Below are positions 43,628 to 54,444 of a DNA stretch of 64,000 nt, one piece after another; the stretch's first letter is position 1, and each line of letters opens with the position of its first letter. Made by a program: the position numbers and the translations under genes. The stretch is from Tolypocladium sp. Sup5 PDA-1 (Eukaryota; Ascomycota; Sordariomycetes; Hypocreales; Ophiocordycipitaceae). The stretch is taken from assembly GCA_000750105.3 (NCBI GenBank), contig JPHH03000075.1:88049-152048 (forward strand), read 5' to 3'. The notes under the pieces are model-generated. The model was not told the origin of the DNA. It worked only from the letters and a program-made list of their open reading frames with translations, and made no database searches.

Positions 43628-44340
43628 TCATAGTTCATTCAAGTCCAGTATGTCCTGTGCCTCCTCAGCCATGGCCTTGATAGATAGAACGATGGATTTA
43701 ACGTCTGATCTCTTAAATGGTATATCATGACCTCCGTCATGCTCATGTTGGCGCAGAATCCGAGGTGTACATAATCTCTGCCCAACCCTGGACTGCTCCC
43801 GGATGTAGGGTGAATCCTTTTGTCCGCTCACATGGACTGTCGGTATTTTGATGCGCGCCTGGAGCAAGTCCGGATGCACCAAGCGCGGAACCCCTTCAGG
43901 CTCGGTGGCCGCCAGGAAATCGCCCCTCGTGTTGGGCAAGGTCTCACCGAACCCCCATGGACTGCATCGACAAGACCACTTGCAGACAAGCGGCCAGCTT
44001 TCGATCAGTCGCATCGTCCAGCAGCGGCATAAAGTCGCCGTTGGGGAATCTGGACCGAAACTCGGCATGGTCATCGGCTAACCATCGTCGGAATATCCCT
44101 TCACAATAGCTGTCGTCCGGCGAGGCTATGAATATGGTAGAGAAGAACACGCCGAAAGCAAAAGGTGGTAGAGCGTGCTTGCGCTGCTGGTCGAGGATAT
44201 ACGAGATGGCCATGGCAGCACCTAGACTGAAGCCGAAGACACGACGTTCGTTGCACCCGGCCTTTGGTGTGTTCGTTCTCCCTCAACAAAGTAGTCTATA
44301 AAATTCACAAATAGGTCCTCGTTTAGTGCGTTGTTGCATG
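43628..44340 (-). pseudogene. FSH1-type serine hydrolase relic
   Basis: Three frames must be combined. From 44340: ALNEDLFVNFIDYFVEGER. Then GCNERRVFGFSLGAAMAISYILDQQ with the GxSxG-like nucleophile elbow, followed by FGVFFSTIFIASPDDS. Finally IKIPTVHVSGQKDSPYIREQS and HDGGHDIPF with the catalytic Asp and His, to TGA/TAG near 43628. This is the alpha/beta-hydrolase order of fungal FSH1-family serine hydrolases, which often accompany polyketide and peptide clusters as thioesterase-like enzymes. At least two frame changes (about 44270 and 43930-43990) and no clear start remain, so it is probably dead; unspliced introns may explain one change. It closes the 30-44 kb cluster, transcribed toward the acyltransferase. 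Confidence 0.66.
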
Positions 44341-45342
44341 AAATATAAGGGAATGTTGGCTTTCCTATGTTAAACCTAGCCTGAGTGGGCGTGTCGTCGT
44401 AGTAATCTATGCTAGAATGTTTTAATTTATCGTTACCCTAAATATAAAAATAGTTCAGCCAGTGACCGAGTTCATGGGTTGTGGTTCGGCCTAGCTTGTA
44501 TGGGGCCGTTGCAGTTCCGACGCTTCGGAATGCTCCATGATTGATCTGAGCCGTAGGAGGGGGGGTATGGGTCTCGGCTTGAACTCTTAACTGACCAATC
44601 AATGCAGGCCCAACGACACCCCCCTCCCCTTCCTCTTTTTCTTCCTTTCTTCCCTAGTCGCCCAGCCCGTTGTCAATATACTCAGTTGGGACCGTTACAG
44701 CTTGTCAGCTCCAGTCCAGCGCAATAGGAACGCGGGCGAAGTCACGGGTGTCCCTCTCTGCAGACATTAATGAACCTGAATCTTTCCGGCTCCCATGTGT
44801 AGCTTTCTATAAAGAAAGGACCAATCGGGCTAGCCGCACGGAACTGTGCATCGGATTGGATCAGAACTTATTGCCACCCACACTAGGTCCGCCTCAACGC
44901 TAGCTGGCTGGTAGGCCTACCATCTGCGTTAAGAGAATTTATGGCTGATTTTCCTTCTCCAGAAGCCGGGATTTTCGGCTCTCGGGGAGCACACAGCAAT
45001 AGACTGGGGGTCTGAGCGAGTCAGTCCCGTGCACAAACTAGGAATAGGCGGGCGGCCACAAAAGCCCAAACGCTCCCCGGGCACAGCCTTCATGCTCAGA
45101 GGGGGTGGACAGCGGAAGTACTTTAAGTAGTCCGTTTCCTCTTCTGGATCTATGGCGACCTACCACCATGTGTGGAAGACAATGTCCCATACGAACACTG
45201 AACTTGGTGTTCGTCAAGGTGGGCGTTATTCATTCACCATGATCGACTTTGCCTTCCTCTTTCGAAATCCGCCTCTTTCCACTCGTCCCACTTGGCTACC
45301 TTTTAGGCGCTGCAAGCCTCATTCTTAAGGAGTACCTTGGCG
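44341..45342. other. Intergenic region, no gene
   Basis: One kilobase between the cluster edge and the membrane-protein gene. No supported frame or motif. Confidence 0.4.
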
Positions 45343-46476
45343 ATGCCTTCCGACGGCAATGACATGGGCAAGGGCTCGCCGGTCGCCGGACCTGCTACTA
45401 TTGTTGTCGCCTGCTTTTTCGCCATGGCCATGTACAACGTTCTTGAGCTCAACGTCCTCATCATCACGACATTCAAGAAACGCAATGGCCTTTATTTCTG
45501 GAGCTTTGTAATCGCTACCTGGGGCATACCATTCCATGAAATCGGTTGGCTACTCAAGGACTTCGATATTACCACGAACTCTTATCTCCCCATCATACTA
45601 TCGACGCTTGGTTGGTATGCTATGGTAACAGGGCAGTCCGTTGTGCTCTACTCCCGATTACATCTCGTCCTCTACTCCCGAAGTCGGCTCCGGGCTGTTC
45701 TTGTGATGATCATTATCAATGCCATCGTCTGTCATATCCCCACTTCAGTTTTGACCTTCGGCGCCAACTCAGACAACCCGACGCCTTTTCTGGGGGCATA
45801 CTATGTCTATGAAAGGGTCCAAGTGACCCTCTTTTTCTTCCAAGAAGTCGTGATTTCGGGGTTATACATCCATGAGACGGCAAAGATTCTACGGAACACG
45901 GCTATCCTAGGCGGGAATACGAACCATAACATGATGAAGCACCTTCTATGCTGCAACGTTCTTATCATCATACTTGACGTCACCATCCTCGCCCTGGAAT
46001 TCTCCAACCTTTTCGGCCTCCAGACAAGCTACAAGGGCTTCGCCTACAGCGTGAAGCTTAAAGTTGAGTTCAGCATCCTTAACCGCCTGGTCGAGTTCGC
46101 CCGACCCCGAGATGCCACCTGCTACAGCCACACCAACGACTGTGGCGGCACGATACAACTGGAAATCGCCGGCGGCCGCCACAGGATCAGACGGAACATC
46201 AGGGACAAAATTAAGTTTGGATACAGAGCCAATTTCCATGCTAGAGAGACCGGAGATTGCGCGATTGCCCGTGATCTCGGCAACGCAAGTAATGCCGTGG
46301 TCAGGACGACGGAAATTGTTGTAACAACGGACAGGACGCCTATACCATGGCAGCGAGCGACAAGGGGCGCACAGTCAGAGATGACCGGAGAATCTACAGC
46401 CGCCGCAGGAGGAGATACCGCCCAGTACTCGCGTTCAACTTCGTCTCAGACGGAGTTTGCCAATGCTGGATTTTGA
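45343..46476 (+). CDS. Multi-spanning membrane protein of unknown function
   Basis: Single exon, 377 aa, ATG at 45343. Six to seven hydrophobic segments are visible: IVVACFFA.., YFWSFVIATWG, YLPIILSTLGWY, LRAVLVMIIINAIVCHI, VTLFFFQEVVISGLYI, LLCCNVLIIILDVTILAL. A hydrophilic Ser/Thr/Arg-rich tail of ~120 residues follows, presumably cytosolic. It resembles a family of fungal seven-helix proteins with SRLHLVL..SRxLRxVLxMIIxNAIxCHIPTxVLTFG that I know only as conserved hypotheticals, possibly receptor-like. The YxVKLKVEFSILNRLVEF motif at the end of the membrane domain fits that group. No intron or damage seen. It is the first gene right of the metabolite cluster. Confidence 0.75.
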   Translation: MPSDGNDMGKGSPVAGPATIVVACFFAMAMYNVLELNVLIITTFKKRNGLYFWSFVIATWGIPFHEIGWLLKDFDITTNSYLPIILSTLGWYAMVTGQSVVLYSRLHLVLYSRSRLRAVLVMIIINAIVCHIPTSVLTFGANSDNPTPFLGAYYVYERVQVTLFFFQEVVISGLYIHETAKILRNTAILGGNTNHNMMKHLLCCNVLIIILDVTILALEFSNLFGLQTSYKGFAYSVKLKVEFSILNRLVEFARPRDATCYSHTNDCGGTIQLEIAGGRHRIRRNIRDKIKFGYRANFHARETGDCAIARDLGNASNAVVRTTEIVVTTDRTPIPWQRATRGAQSEMTGESTAAAGGDTAQYSRSTSSQTEFANAGF

Positions 46477-46530
46477 TACCAGGTACACAGTGGCTCTGTA
46501 CTTAGCCTTCGTAAAAGTTGGAGTTAATGT

Positions 46531-46618
46531 AATAATATCATCTTTGCAATATAATAATATCATCTTTGCAATATAATAATATCATCTTTGCAATATAATA
46601 ATATCATCTTTGCAATAT
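46531..46618. repeat. 22-bp tandem repeat, four copies
   Basis: AATAATATCATCTTTGCAAT repeats with a period of exactly 22 bp (CATCTTTG begins at 46539, 46561, 46583, 46605). It lies just 3' of the membrane-protein gene and is almost free of variation, so the expansion is recent. Confidence 0.9.
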
Positions 46619-46624
46619 TATAAG

Positions 46625-47289
46625 TAGCGAATGCCTATCGTTAAGACCAGAAAGGAAGACTTTGGGCACAAAGCCGAGGTTTATGACAGCACCAGAATAG
46701 AAGTCAATAGAAAATTACATCGCCTAATTGCTACCTCCTTTAATCACTTGGTGGTTTCGATAGGCTTCACTCGTTGTCCTGGCCCTACTGCTCAATTGGT
46801 GATCTTGGACTCGGCAGGACAGGCTTCTCCGTACAAAAGAATCATCGTCGAAGAAACCCTCCGCCTTGTGATCGCTTGCCGGCCGCGACACGCTTTTGGT
46901 CCTCCTCTTGACATGTTGGGCACGAAGTGGTCACCAACTGCTAAAAACAACTCAGGGGTGACGTGAACTTTATGTTAGGAGTACTTGGGGCACGAGGGAC
47001 ATTATAAACAATCTGAAGGAATCAGCCGAAAAACTTCTCACACATAGGGTAAGTCGTTCATCTTGTCGGATAGCTTGTTATCCAGATCCTCGCCGACAAA
47101 TTCTATGAACTAATATAGATCCTACGGGGTTTTAGGGGAATTTATTGAGGAATAGTATCGATATAATAAGTCGCGACAGCAATACATTGGATGAAGATTT
47201 GTTGAGGCCTTTCAGAAAATATAACCTATTTACTGAGACCGCCAATAGAGTTGCCGAAGTTGATACAGCGAGCTGAGATTGCGTCATAG
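46625..47289. other. Intergenic region, no supported gene
   Basis: Contains a 111-codon frame (46631-46966) with no recognisable motif. No other feature. Confidence 0.35.
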
Positions 47290-47604
47290 AGAATAGAAAA
47301 GGCTCTTGGACCAGCAGCCGCTGAACAAGCGGTTAAGCAAGCAACTGATGAAGCGGATCGCCGACTAGAGGCTGCTAATAAAGCCACTCGTCAAGCAACT
47401 ATCGCTGAAGAAGCAGCTCGCCAAGCAGCAGGCGCCGCAACCTCTGTACGTCCAGTAGCTGACGAAGCTGCTCGTGACGAAGTGGTTGCTGACAAACGGG
47501 TTGATCAAGCAGCGGATGTTGCGAAATCCGCTCGTCAAGCAGCTGATGCAGCTGCTTGTTACGAGGTGGTTGCTGACAAACCGCCCCTATGGGCAGGTTC
47601 ATGA
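47290..47604 (+). pseudogene. Ala-rich repetitive reading frame without start
   Basis: After TAG 47287-47289 one frame stays open to TGA 47602-47604 and encodes an Ala/Glu/Gln/Lys-rich helical repeat: AEQAVKQATDEADRRLEAAN, AARQAAGAA, ADEAARDEVVADK, ARQAADAAACYEVVADK. Two copies of a ~75-nt unit are evident (about 47449-47500 and 47530-47583), both ending in GTGGTTGCTGACAAA. The amphipathic repeat recalls stress- or apolipoprotein-like helical proteins. There is no ATG, no splice context that I trust, and stops lie just upstream. It is probably a gene fragment. Confidence 0.4.
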
Positions 47605-49049
47605 GGTTAAATCTTCATTTCGAAGATTGTCATCAATCTACACAGAGACCTAATTCTGATCAGGGTTATATTTCTCGACCGGCTGCTTTATGCGCTGGCC
47701 ATTTTCTAATTATTGACTATAGAAGACCGAAGATAGACGCTGCGGACAGGAGCGGCAAAGTTTGTAGTTAGGTACGTTATGCAATAGAGTGACCCTCGGA
47801 CTGGGTGGCCGAAGACTTGTTACTCGAAAGCTATCGGGGTGTGGCTTTGCTTCGAGACATATTCCGGATTAGACTGATTTGTCCGGCGCTGGTTGACCTG
47901 AGGGGCCACTCACCTGTGGGAGGCATCGCCTTGCAGGAGTGTTGTAAAGCATTTGTTACCTATACGCCCTTGTGTGTGGGAATTCCCAGGACATACGCTT
48001 TCCGGGGTGGAGGTCCAATACAGTCACCCGATATCCTGGGAAGATGAGGCGTGTTTTTCGGGGCAAGTGCACAGTCACCTTGTTAGCTTGTTGACTTGCA
48101 GTCGTCCTGATCTGTGCATATTGCGAAGGTCAAGAAGTAGATATTCATCCAGACATCATCAAAGGCAATAAATAGACAACGGAGCACAGGATCACTGCGG
48201 ACCCAGAAAGTCTGAAAATGTACAGGAGTAACCCTGTGAGGTGCTTGTCTTGTGAAGCCACACGTAAAACCGTCCTATAGCTGGATAAAAGCAATCTACT
48301 CCGTTACATAATCACCTCCATGTTAAATGATATCGTAACAATTTGATTAGATGAAACAGCAGTAAGAACACAGCCACCAAACGGCAGCAATGTATAAGAC
48401 CCATTAGCCTTTGCTAAAAAGTTGCAATTGTAGTGACGACAGCGACGATGAATGAAGTGCAACCATGTTGCCTGGCGCTCAACGTCAACAGGAGAGAGTC
48501 AGGGGTTCATCGTTGAGCTACATGAAGTCAATGCCAATCAGGGAGTGGTTGGCTGCACGTTGGTTCTGCAATCATCATACATGTACATGCGACTTACTCG
48601 TACAGCAATGATGAGCATGTAGTTCCAATTGGCCTTGTTTCTGGTTGGAAGCGGGTGAGATGTCAGCGCGCCGCTAAGGTCTCATCTCTCGCCAGTACCA
48701 TTCATAGCCCTTGGGTCAGCCTGAGATTGGACCTTGCCTGGGCTGATCCGGTCCACTGTCTCGGCTGTAAACCTATGCTGCCCGGGTTGCGTCTGAGAAT
48801 CCGGCGGCCTTCACGACATTTAACGCGGGTATGCACGTACGCATCCATGTAAGTGACGCCTTGTCACACCACACGTTCATGTTGTCCGTGGCCTAATTCT
48901 AAGGATATACGTCTTAGATTGGCTTTCGCATAATAATTGCCGGACCGGACCCCTGAGACGCTCCAGGGCGAGAATTAACAATTAGCCTTGTGAAGGCAAA
49001 ACGCTTCTAAATAGCTTGCAAATGACCAAAGGAAAATGGAATGCGACAA
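47605..49049. other. Intergenic region, no gene
   Basis: Short frames only. The stretch 48300-48450 is AT-richer. Contains the 3' flank of the GPCR gene at its right end. Confidence 0.4.
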
Positions 49050-50611
49050 CTATACTTCACCACGAGAAGGGGCAAAACTCGCGCTCCGCCCATCGTCCGA
49101 TCCATGTGCGCTCTTCGCCAGCTCCCTCATGCTCTCCGTGTCTCCGTCTGCACCAGTACTCAGTACCGTCCCCAGCCTCCCGCTCCTCCTCCTGGGCGGC
49201 CCCGCCTCGTCTGGCCGCGCCCACGGCGGCCTCCCTAGACTCCTCGGGAGCTGGCCGTCGCCGCCGCTACCGCTCTTCCTCAGCATCGTCTCGCGCGCCA
49301 TGTCGATCAGTTTCCTGCATGCCGCCCACGACGTGACGGCGTAGATGACGGCGTTCCAGAATCCCTGCAAGGGTAGCACCGTCGCACTCATGTACTGCAG
49401 CGTGACGCTCACCTCGCGCGGGTGGATGTACGAGTAGACGCGGTTCGCGCTCGAGGGCATCCAGGTAATGAGGATGACGACAAAGAAGAGCAGCGCGCAC
49501 TTTGTGTACTGCCACGCCGCGTTGTTGATTTCTTGGTGGATGCGGCGCGAGGGGCGAGGGGCGGCGGCGCTCAATACCGTCGTGGCCTGCGTCCCCATTT
49601 GCGTAGAGGTTTGTTGCTGCTGCTCTACTTGCATCGACGTGTTCCTGTCGCGGCCATGTGGCGGCATGCTCGATGCGTGGGCGGTTGCTTGGCCGCCTAT
49701 GGCTTGCATCTCCAACGTCTCCGACCTGCCGACCACCTCGGACGTCACTGTCACCTCAGTCGTTTTTATGTTCGTGACGGTATCGCCGCGAGTTACCGAC
49801 GACATGGCACCGGAACTCGACCTTTGAAACTTGCGCAGCTGCTGGTGCTTCATGTAAATGGTAGTCCCCGACCGGAGATAGATGGCCAGCGTAATCGCGA
49901 TGACGCCCCTATTCCACAGCCCCATTATCAGCATCGGCCGTTCAGTCCGCGCTCGGATAGCAAAGGGGGAGCCCTGTGAGCGATTTCTCGTACCAGACTG
50001 GCCCGTAGAACGTAGCGATACGCAAAGTGTCCCACTGGGGGGCAATCCAGCACCAAAAGCCGGCGGCGCCATAGACACGCTCGCCCGCCTCATTCTTGAT
50101 GAACAGGTAGACGAGCGCGGGCATGAACGGGATCCCGTAGCAGAGAATCAGGTAGGGAATCTCCATCCTCCTGAGCCGCTGCGCATCGAACCTAAAGTAG
50201 AACGTGAGGTACACGTTGACGGCCATGGCGAGCGTCCACAACGCATCGGCCGCGACGAACCTACACTTTCTCGTCAGAACGTGTAACTACCAAGTACCAA
50301 CAATGTCCAAGGGGTGAGCGTCAGGGGTCCCGTATCCTGGTCGTCACTCACGTGTCTAGGAGAAAGGCCTGCACCTGGCACCCCGCACTGGTGGGTGTCT
50401 CGACATACAAGCCTGCCATGATGAAGGCCACGCCAGCCATCAAGTTCCCGAACGAGGCGTAAAAGACGAGCCGGTTGATGGGCTTGTGGAACGCATTGCA
50501 GAGGCAGAAGGTGCCAATGATGAAGACGCAGCCGGTGATGGAGAGCGCCGAGCCCACCTGTTGGATGATGCTGACGACGACGACCTGTTCCGCCGAGAAT
50601 CCCTGGGCCAT
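49050..50611 (-). CDS. cAMP-receptor-like G-protein coupled receptor
   Basis: Model: complement(join(49050..49908, 49994..50260, 50352..50611)), 461 aa, all junctions in phase. The start MAQGFSAEQ (50611) gives a short outside N-terminus, then seven helices: VVVVSIIQQVGSALSITGCVFIIGTF, INRLVFYASFGNLMAGVAFIMAGL, CQVQAFLLDTFVAADALWTLAMAVNVYLTF, YLILCYGIPFMPALVYLFI and VIAITLAIYLRS. Two more follow the third loop, CALLFFVVILITWMPSSANRVYSYI and YMSATVLPLQGFWNAVIYAVTSW. The CxxQxFL and WTLAMAxNVYL segments are typical of fungal Dictyostelium-cAR-like receptors. The third cytoplasmic loop is unusually long (~130 residues, Gln/Ser/Thr-rich), and the C-tail is Arg/Ser-rich. It should sit in the plasma membrane and signal through a heterotrimeric G protein. 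Ligand unknown. Intact. Confidence 0.88.
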
Positions 50612-51546
50612 CTTGGGCGGTATATCGCTTCGGGCCCTTCCGTATACGAAAGAAAATGTTGTGACCGAGCTGAATGGGGTTGAATGCGACAATGATGGGA
50701 TCGGATGGCATTAAATCCATCTATCGGAGGCGCGGCTCTTCTCACGCCGGGTCCTGGCAATCAGGGGGGTTGCGACGGGCGAGCACACAAGCGCGCTTCT
50801 GCCATGGTCATTTGCATGTGCAGACATTTGTTGTGCAAGGCGCGACGAGAGTCTTGGCCCAGGCAGGGGTGAAGTCTGCGGAACCGTGAAGCGTGGCGCC
50901 AACGAGGCGGTCCGTGATGCTTCAGCTGTAGCGATCATGACCGCAAATCGGCAAGTCTCAGATTCGCCAGCGAAAGCCACAGTGAGCTAGTTAGCAGAAG
51001 TGACAGCCTAAGTAAACTTCAAGGTCCGCACGAGCGTTGCAGGAACCTCGAGCCTCTGGGTGGTGATTTGGAAATGCCACAGGGGCATCCTGGTCTGGGA
51101 ATCCTGTCTTCCTCGTAAATCGCGCCGTTGAGGGGCGCATGACTCGGTGCTCGTTGACGACTGTTCGAACATCTTGCCGTCGCAACTTCGTGTTGGAGCA
51201 GCACGCCACAGCCCGCGGAGAAGATTCACAAGCTTCGAATGCCACGGCGGAACACCCAGGAGGAGCATGTCTGGGCAGTTGCAAGGTCCTCCAGTCTCGA
51301 CTCTCGACACGTGAGCACAGACGTGCGTACATTGGGCGATTCGGGAGTGAGTTGTCTGTCGACCGCGATGCCGCTCAGGCCCGATGGGGCACAGGACGTG
51401 CTAAGGCTAGCTACTTCAGGGGGATGGCTAATAAATCCTGCCCCAGTTTGGCTAAGTCCTGCCCCAAATCTACTCACACTCCCCATCGTTAAAGCACCAA
51501 AGGGAAGTCATTTACATTTTCGGGCCTTTTATATAGCACCAACACC
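50612..51546. promoter_or_regulatory. Divergent intergenic region
   Basis: Separates the minus-strand GPCR from the plus-strand unknown gene. TTTTATATAG (about 51527-51536) lies ~15 bp before the ATG at 51547. Overlapping frames of about 60-117 codons occur on both strands and none is recognisable. Confidence 0.4.
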
Positions 51547-52437
51547 ATGAGCACTTCAATCCCGCTCTACGACGGAGCAGTCACGGTGCAAATCGATAAT
51601 AAACCGATCCCTCTAGACGATGACACTCGCACCCTATACACTCGAGCCCTCGCAGACCCCGCGTCGCTGACGGATGCAGAGGTGCGGACCATCATGGTAC
51701 GCCCCCTCGCGGACGAGGAGGACGACCTCTGCCGCAAGGCGTGCGGGCTGGGCTTCAACGAATTGATCGCCAAGGCGCAACGCCGAGAGAAGCTAAACTA
51801 CACGGAAGGCGATATCCTGTTCCGAGGCGTGGCCTGGAGCGCGCGCGCCGAGGTGGCACGGCGAAGATTGCGGCTCCCCCAGGAGCACATCCTCGGCCTC
51901 GAGCACGCGACGGTCTGTGGCCTTGCTTTCTTTCACCCAGCATCGCCGGCCTGGGATGCTTTCCAAACCAAGGTCCAGACGGCCGTTACGCATGGCATGA
52001 ACTGGCGATCAGGAGTCATCAAGGATCAGATCAGGGATATGTTTACCCTGCATTGGGTAGCGTCGACGGCCACCGGTACGGCGCTGCAGGCACAGTTCGG
52101 GGCCATGCGCGAAGGGCCAAACTTTCCCTCGGGACTGCGACGCGATGCGTTTCTCTATGTCGACGACGAGGCCATTGCGTCGAGCGAAGAATTGCGGCCA
52201 TTTGTGTGGCTCTGGGAGCCTGAGGACACGACCCTCGGCCCGGTCAGGGTCAACATCAACCACATCTTTCCAACACTGATGGCGCGTCTGACGCAACGAG
52301 ACCTGCAGGGTGAACAGCGGACCAAGGCGTACCGCACCGGCCCGGAGCTGGAGATGATGCATAAAGCGGCGGCCATCTCACAAAACGACCAAGGCATTTG
52401 GGATAAAGTCTGGCCAGGGCGTCCGTCGTTGATGTGA
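51547..52437 (+). CDS. Hypothetical protein, single exon
   Basis: 296 aa, ATG 51547 to TGA 52435-52437. The codon use is clearly coding: GC-rich third positions, and the competing frames on both strands are shorter. It has no signal peptide or membrane helix and is rich in charged residues. Features are a central segment SARAEVARRRLRLPQEHILGLEHATVCGLAFF and a WLWEPEDTTLGPVRVNINHIF stretch near residues 220-240. I do not recognise a family and see no enzyme motif. A soluble cytosolic protein is the simplest guess. It is divergent to the GPCR and its 3' end faces the LysM gene. Confidence 0.7.
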   Translation: MSTSIPLYDGAVTVQIDNKPIPLDDDTRTLYTRALADPASLTDAEVRTIMVRPLADEEDDLCRKACGLGFNELIAKAQRREKLNYTEGDILFRGVAWSARAEVARRRLRLPQEHILGLEHATVCGLAFFHPASPAWDAFQTKVQTAVTHGMNWRSGVIKDQIRDMFTLHWVASTATGTALQAQFGAMREGPNFPSGLRRDAFLYVDDEAIASSEELRPFVWLWEPEDTTLGPVRVNINHIFPTLMARLTQRDLQGEQRTKAYRTGPELEMMHKAAAISQNDQGIWDKVWPGRPSLM

Positions 52438-52723
52438 AACACGCTAAGTAAATACATGCAGTCGATGCAATATTAAACATCAGATATCCACGATGGTGAA
52501 ATAGATAACATAATAAGGGAACGTTACTTCTCTTTCAACGGTCAAAAGGGGACATAAGCAAAAAATATCAATGGTAATGAAATCAATGAGAATGAAATGC
52601 ATAAATAATAAAGGCACTAAATAAGAACAACACTATTATGGACTATAGAAAGCATCTTGTAATGGACCCCGTGCAGCCCTAGATGTTTTTGCGTTGTACA
52701 TAGATGCTCGCCTCTGAAACACA
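52438..52723. other. Spacer between convergent genes
   Basis: AT-rich 3' flanks of the unknown gene and the LysM gene. No gene. Confidence 0.4.
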
Positions 52724-54440
52724 CTTAGACGCCAACACAGATGTAGTAATCCGGAACAGCTTACTACAGTCATTAACCCACGGCCGGGTTATAGGAGTAA
52801 AAGGCGTCGAGAGAGATGTTATTGCTTGCGGCGATGTTATAGCAGCCATCGCCTGCCTTGACCTTGTAGAACTTCTTACAGTTCTTAACCATGCCGTCCT
52901 GGACCGGCGTTGGGGTAGCACTGGACGGCGGCGGCGAGGGCGTGGTAGGCGTCATTGCCCCGCCGCGGCCAACGCAGATGTAGTAGTCGGGGAACAGGCC
53001 GGAGCAGTCGCCTTTGAGCGCGGGATTCCACGAGTACAGGTCGGACAGGGCAATCTTGTAGCTCGAGGCAATGTTATAGCAGCCATCGCCGGCCTTGACA
53101 TTGTAGAAGTGGGTGCACCCGGAGACCATGCCGTCTTGCGTGGGGGTAGGGGTGCTGACACCGCCTGGTGTAGTCGTGGTGGTAGTGGTAGTAGTAGTAG
53201 TTGGGGTGCCTGTACCGGCGAGTAGCCCGACGCAGATGTAGTAGTCGGGGAACGGACCCGAGCAGTCACCCTTGAGGGCAGGGTTCCAAGAGTACAGGTC
53301 GGAAAGGGCGATGCCGTTGTTGTGGGCAATGTTGTAGCAGCCATCTCCGGACTGGACTTTGTAGAACTTGCCGCAGTTAGAGGCCATGCCATCCTGCGTG
53401 GGCGTAGGCGTGGGGTTGCCCGTGGGCTTGGTAGTAACAGAGCTGGAAACACCAGAGGTAGGCGAGCTGCTGACGGTAGGCGTGGCCACGGTGAGCTACG
53501 CACAGTAGCGGTAGCCCTGCTGCAATACGCAGTCCTCGGGCTTGTTGTCGTTGTACTTGAGCGACGGGTTCCAGGAAACAAAGTCTGTCACGTTGACTGT
53601 TTGGGCCATGTTAGCGGACGAAAATGGGCGTGGGTTGGTATACCATAGAAGCGGCATCGCGTACGTACCTCCGTAGACGCTCGACACGACGTAGCAAATG
53701 TTGACGGTAGAGTCCTTGCGGCCCGTCGGGATGAAGGTGGCGTAGTTGGCGCACTTGTCGCGCGTGCCGGGCGCCAGCGGCAAGTCGCTTGGCTGCGTGG
53801 TATTGACGGTGATGGTGGGAAATTCCTATCGCGACACGGTGCTGACGGCACCGGTCTCGATGCAGCTGGACGGAAGAGCAATGGCCGTCACGCACGGGTT
53901 GACGATACCACTAGATGGATGTGATATTAGTAAGAAGTTCTCGATGCAAGTAAGAAGGGATGGAACTCACCCGTATCCAGAGTAGGTGACGATATCACCC
54001 ACAGCCTGCACGCAGTACGAGTACCCAAGCAGCAGGTTGGTGCAGTTGGGGTTGTTGACCTCGGGATTCTGCTGGCATCAGGCAAATGCTTTCGTTATAG
54101 AGCATGTTCGTCTCCGGCAACGTACCAAGAAGTAAAAGTCCTTAAGACTGATGCCTATCATGACGGTGACGGAGCTGCAAGTGTCGCCCGGTGAGACTTT
54201 GTAGAACTTGCTACATCGATGATTCGTTCCATCCACGACGTTAGTCGTGACGGTCCTTATAAACCAAAAGGTCAGTTACTATAAGTTTATGACGTTTGTA
54301 TAAGACGATGACTACTTTCGTCGGCTGAGCGGGTGTGGTAACGACAGTGGTGTGATCGGGCCTGGTTATGTCTCCCGGTGCACTATTGTTGGGGGCGTTC
54401 CGGTGTTTAGGGTTCCGGGTAGGCTTAGTAGAGGAGGGGC
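52724..54440 (-). pseudogene. Multi-LysM chitin-binding effector gene with nonsense codons
   Basis: Five LysM-like modules can be read: CSKFYKVSPGDTCSSV...NPEVNNPNCTNLLLGYSYC (about 54230-54010, with an intron inside), CYVVSSVYGVNVTDFVSWNP...DCVLQQGYRYC (across the 53597-53668 intron), CGKFYKVQSGDGCYNIA..., CTHFYNVKAGDGCYNIA... and CKKFYKVKAGDGCYNIA.... Pro/Thr-rich linkers separate them, with a (Thr)11 run in one. The last three are near copies. TAG stands in frame at 53496-53498 and 53826-53828, each in a place suiting CAG. Near 52750-52784 two one-base losses interrupt the final module, which otherwise ends DYYICVGV at 52724. Such secreted proteins bind chitin and shield hyphae from plant or animal recognition. 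The signal peptide was not found: the 5' end runs into the GC-palindrome repeat and the RIP block. Confidence 0.75.
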
Positions 54441-54444
54441 AGAG

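Noticed and set aside
46521..46624. Possible CRISPR-like repeat
   Set aside because: The 22-bp repeats are directly adjacent without unique spacers, and the genome is fungal.
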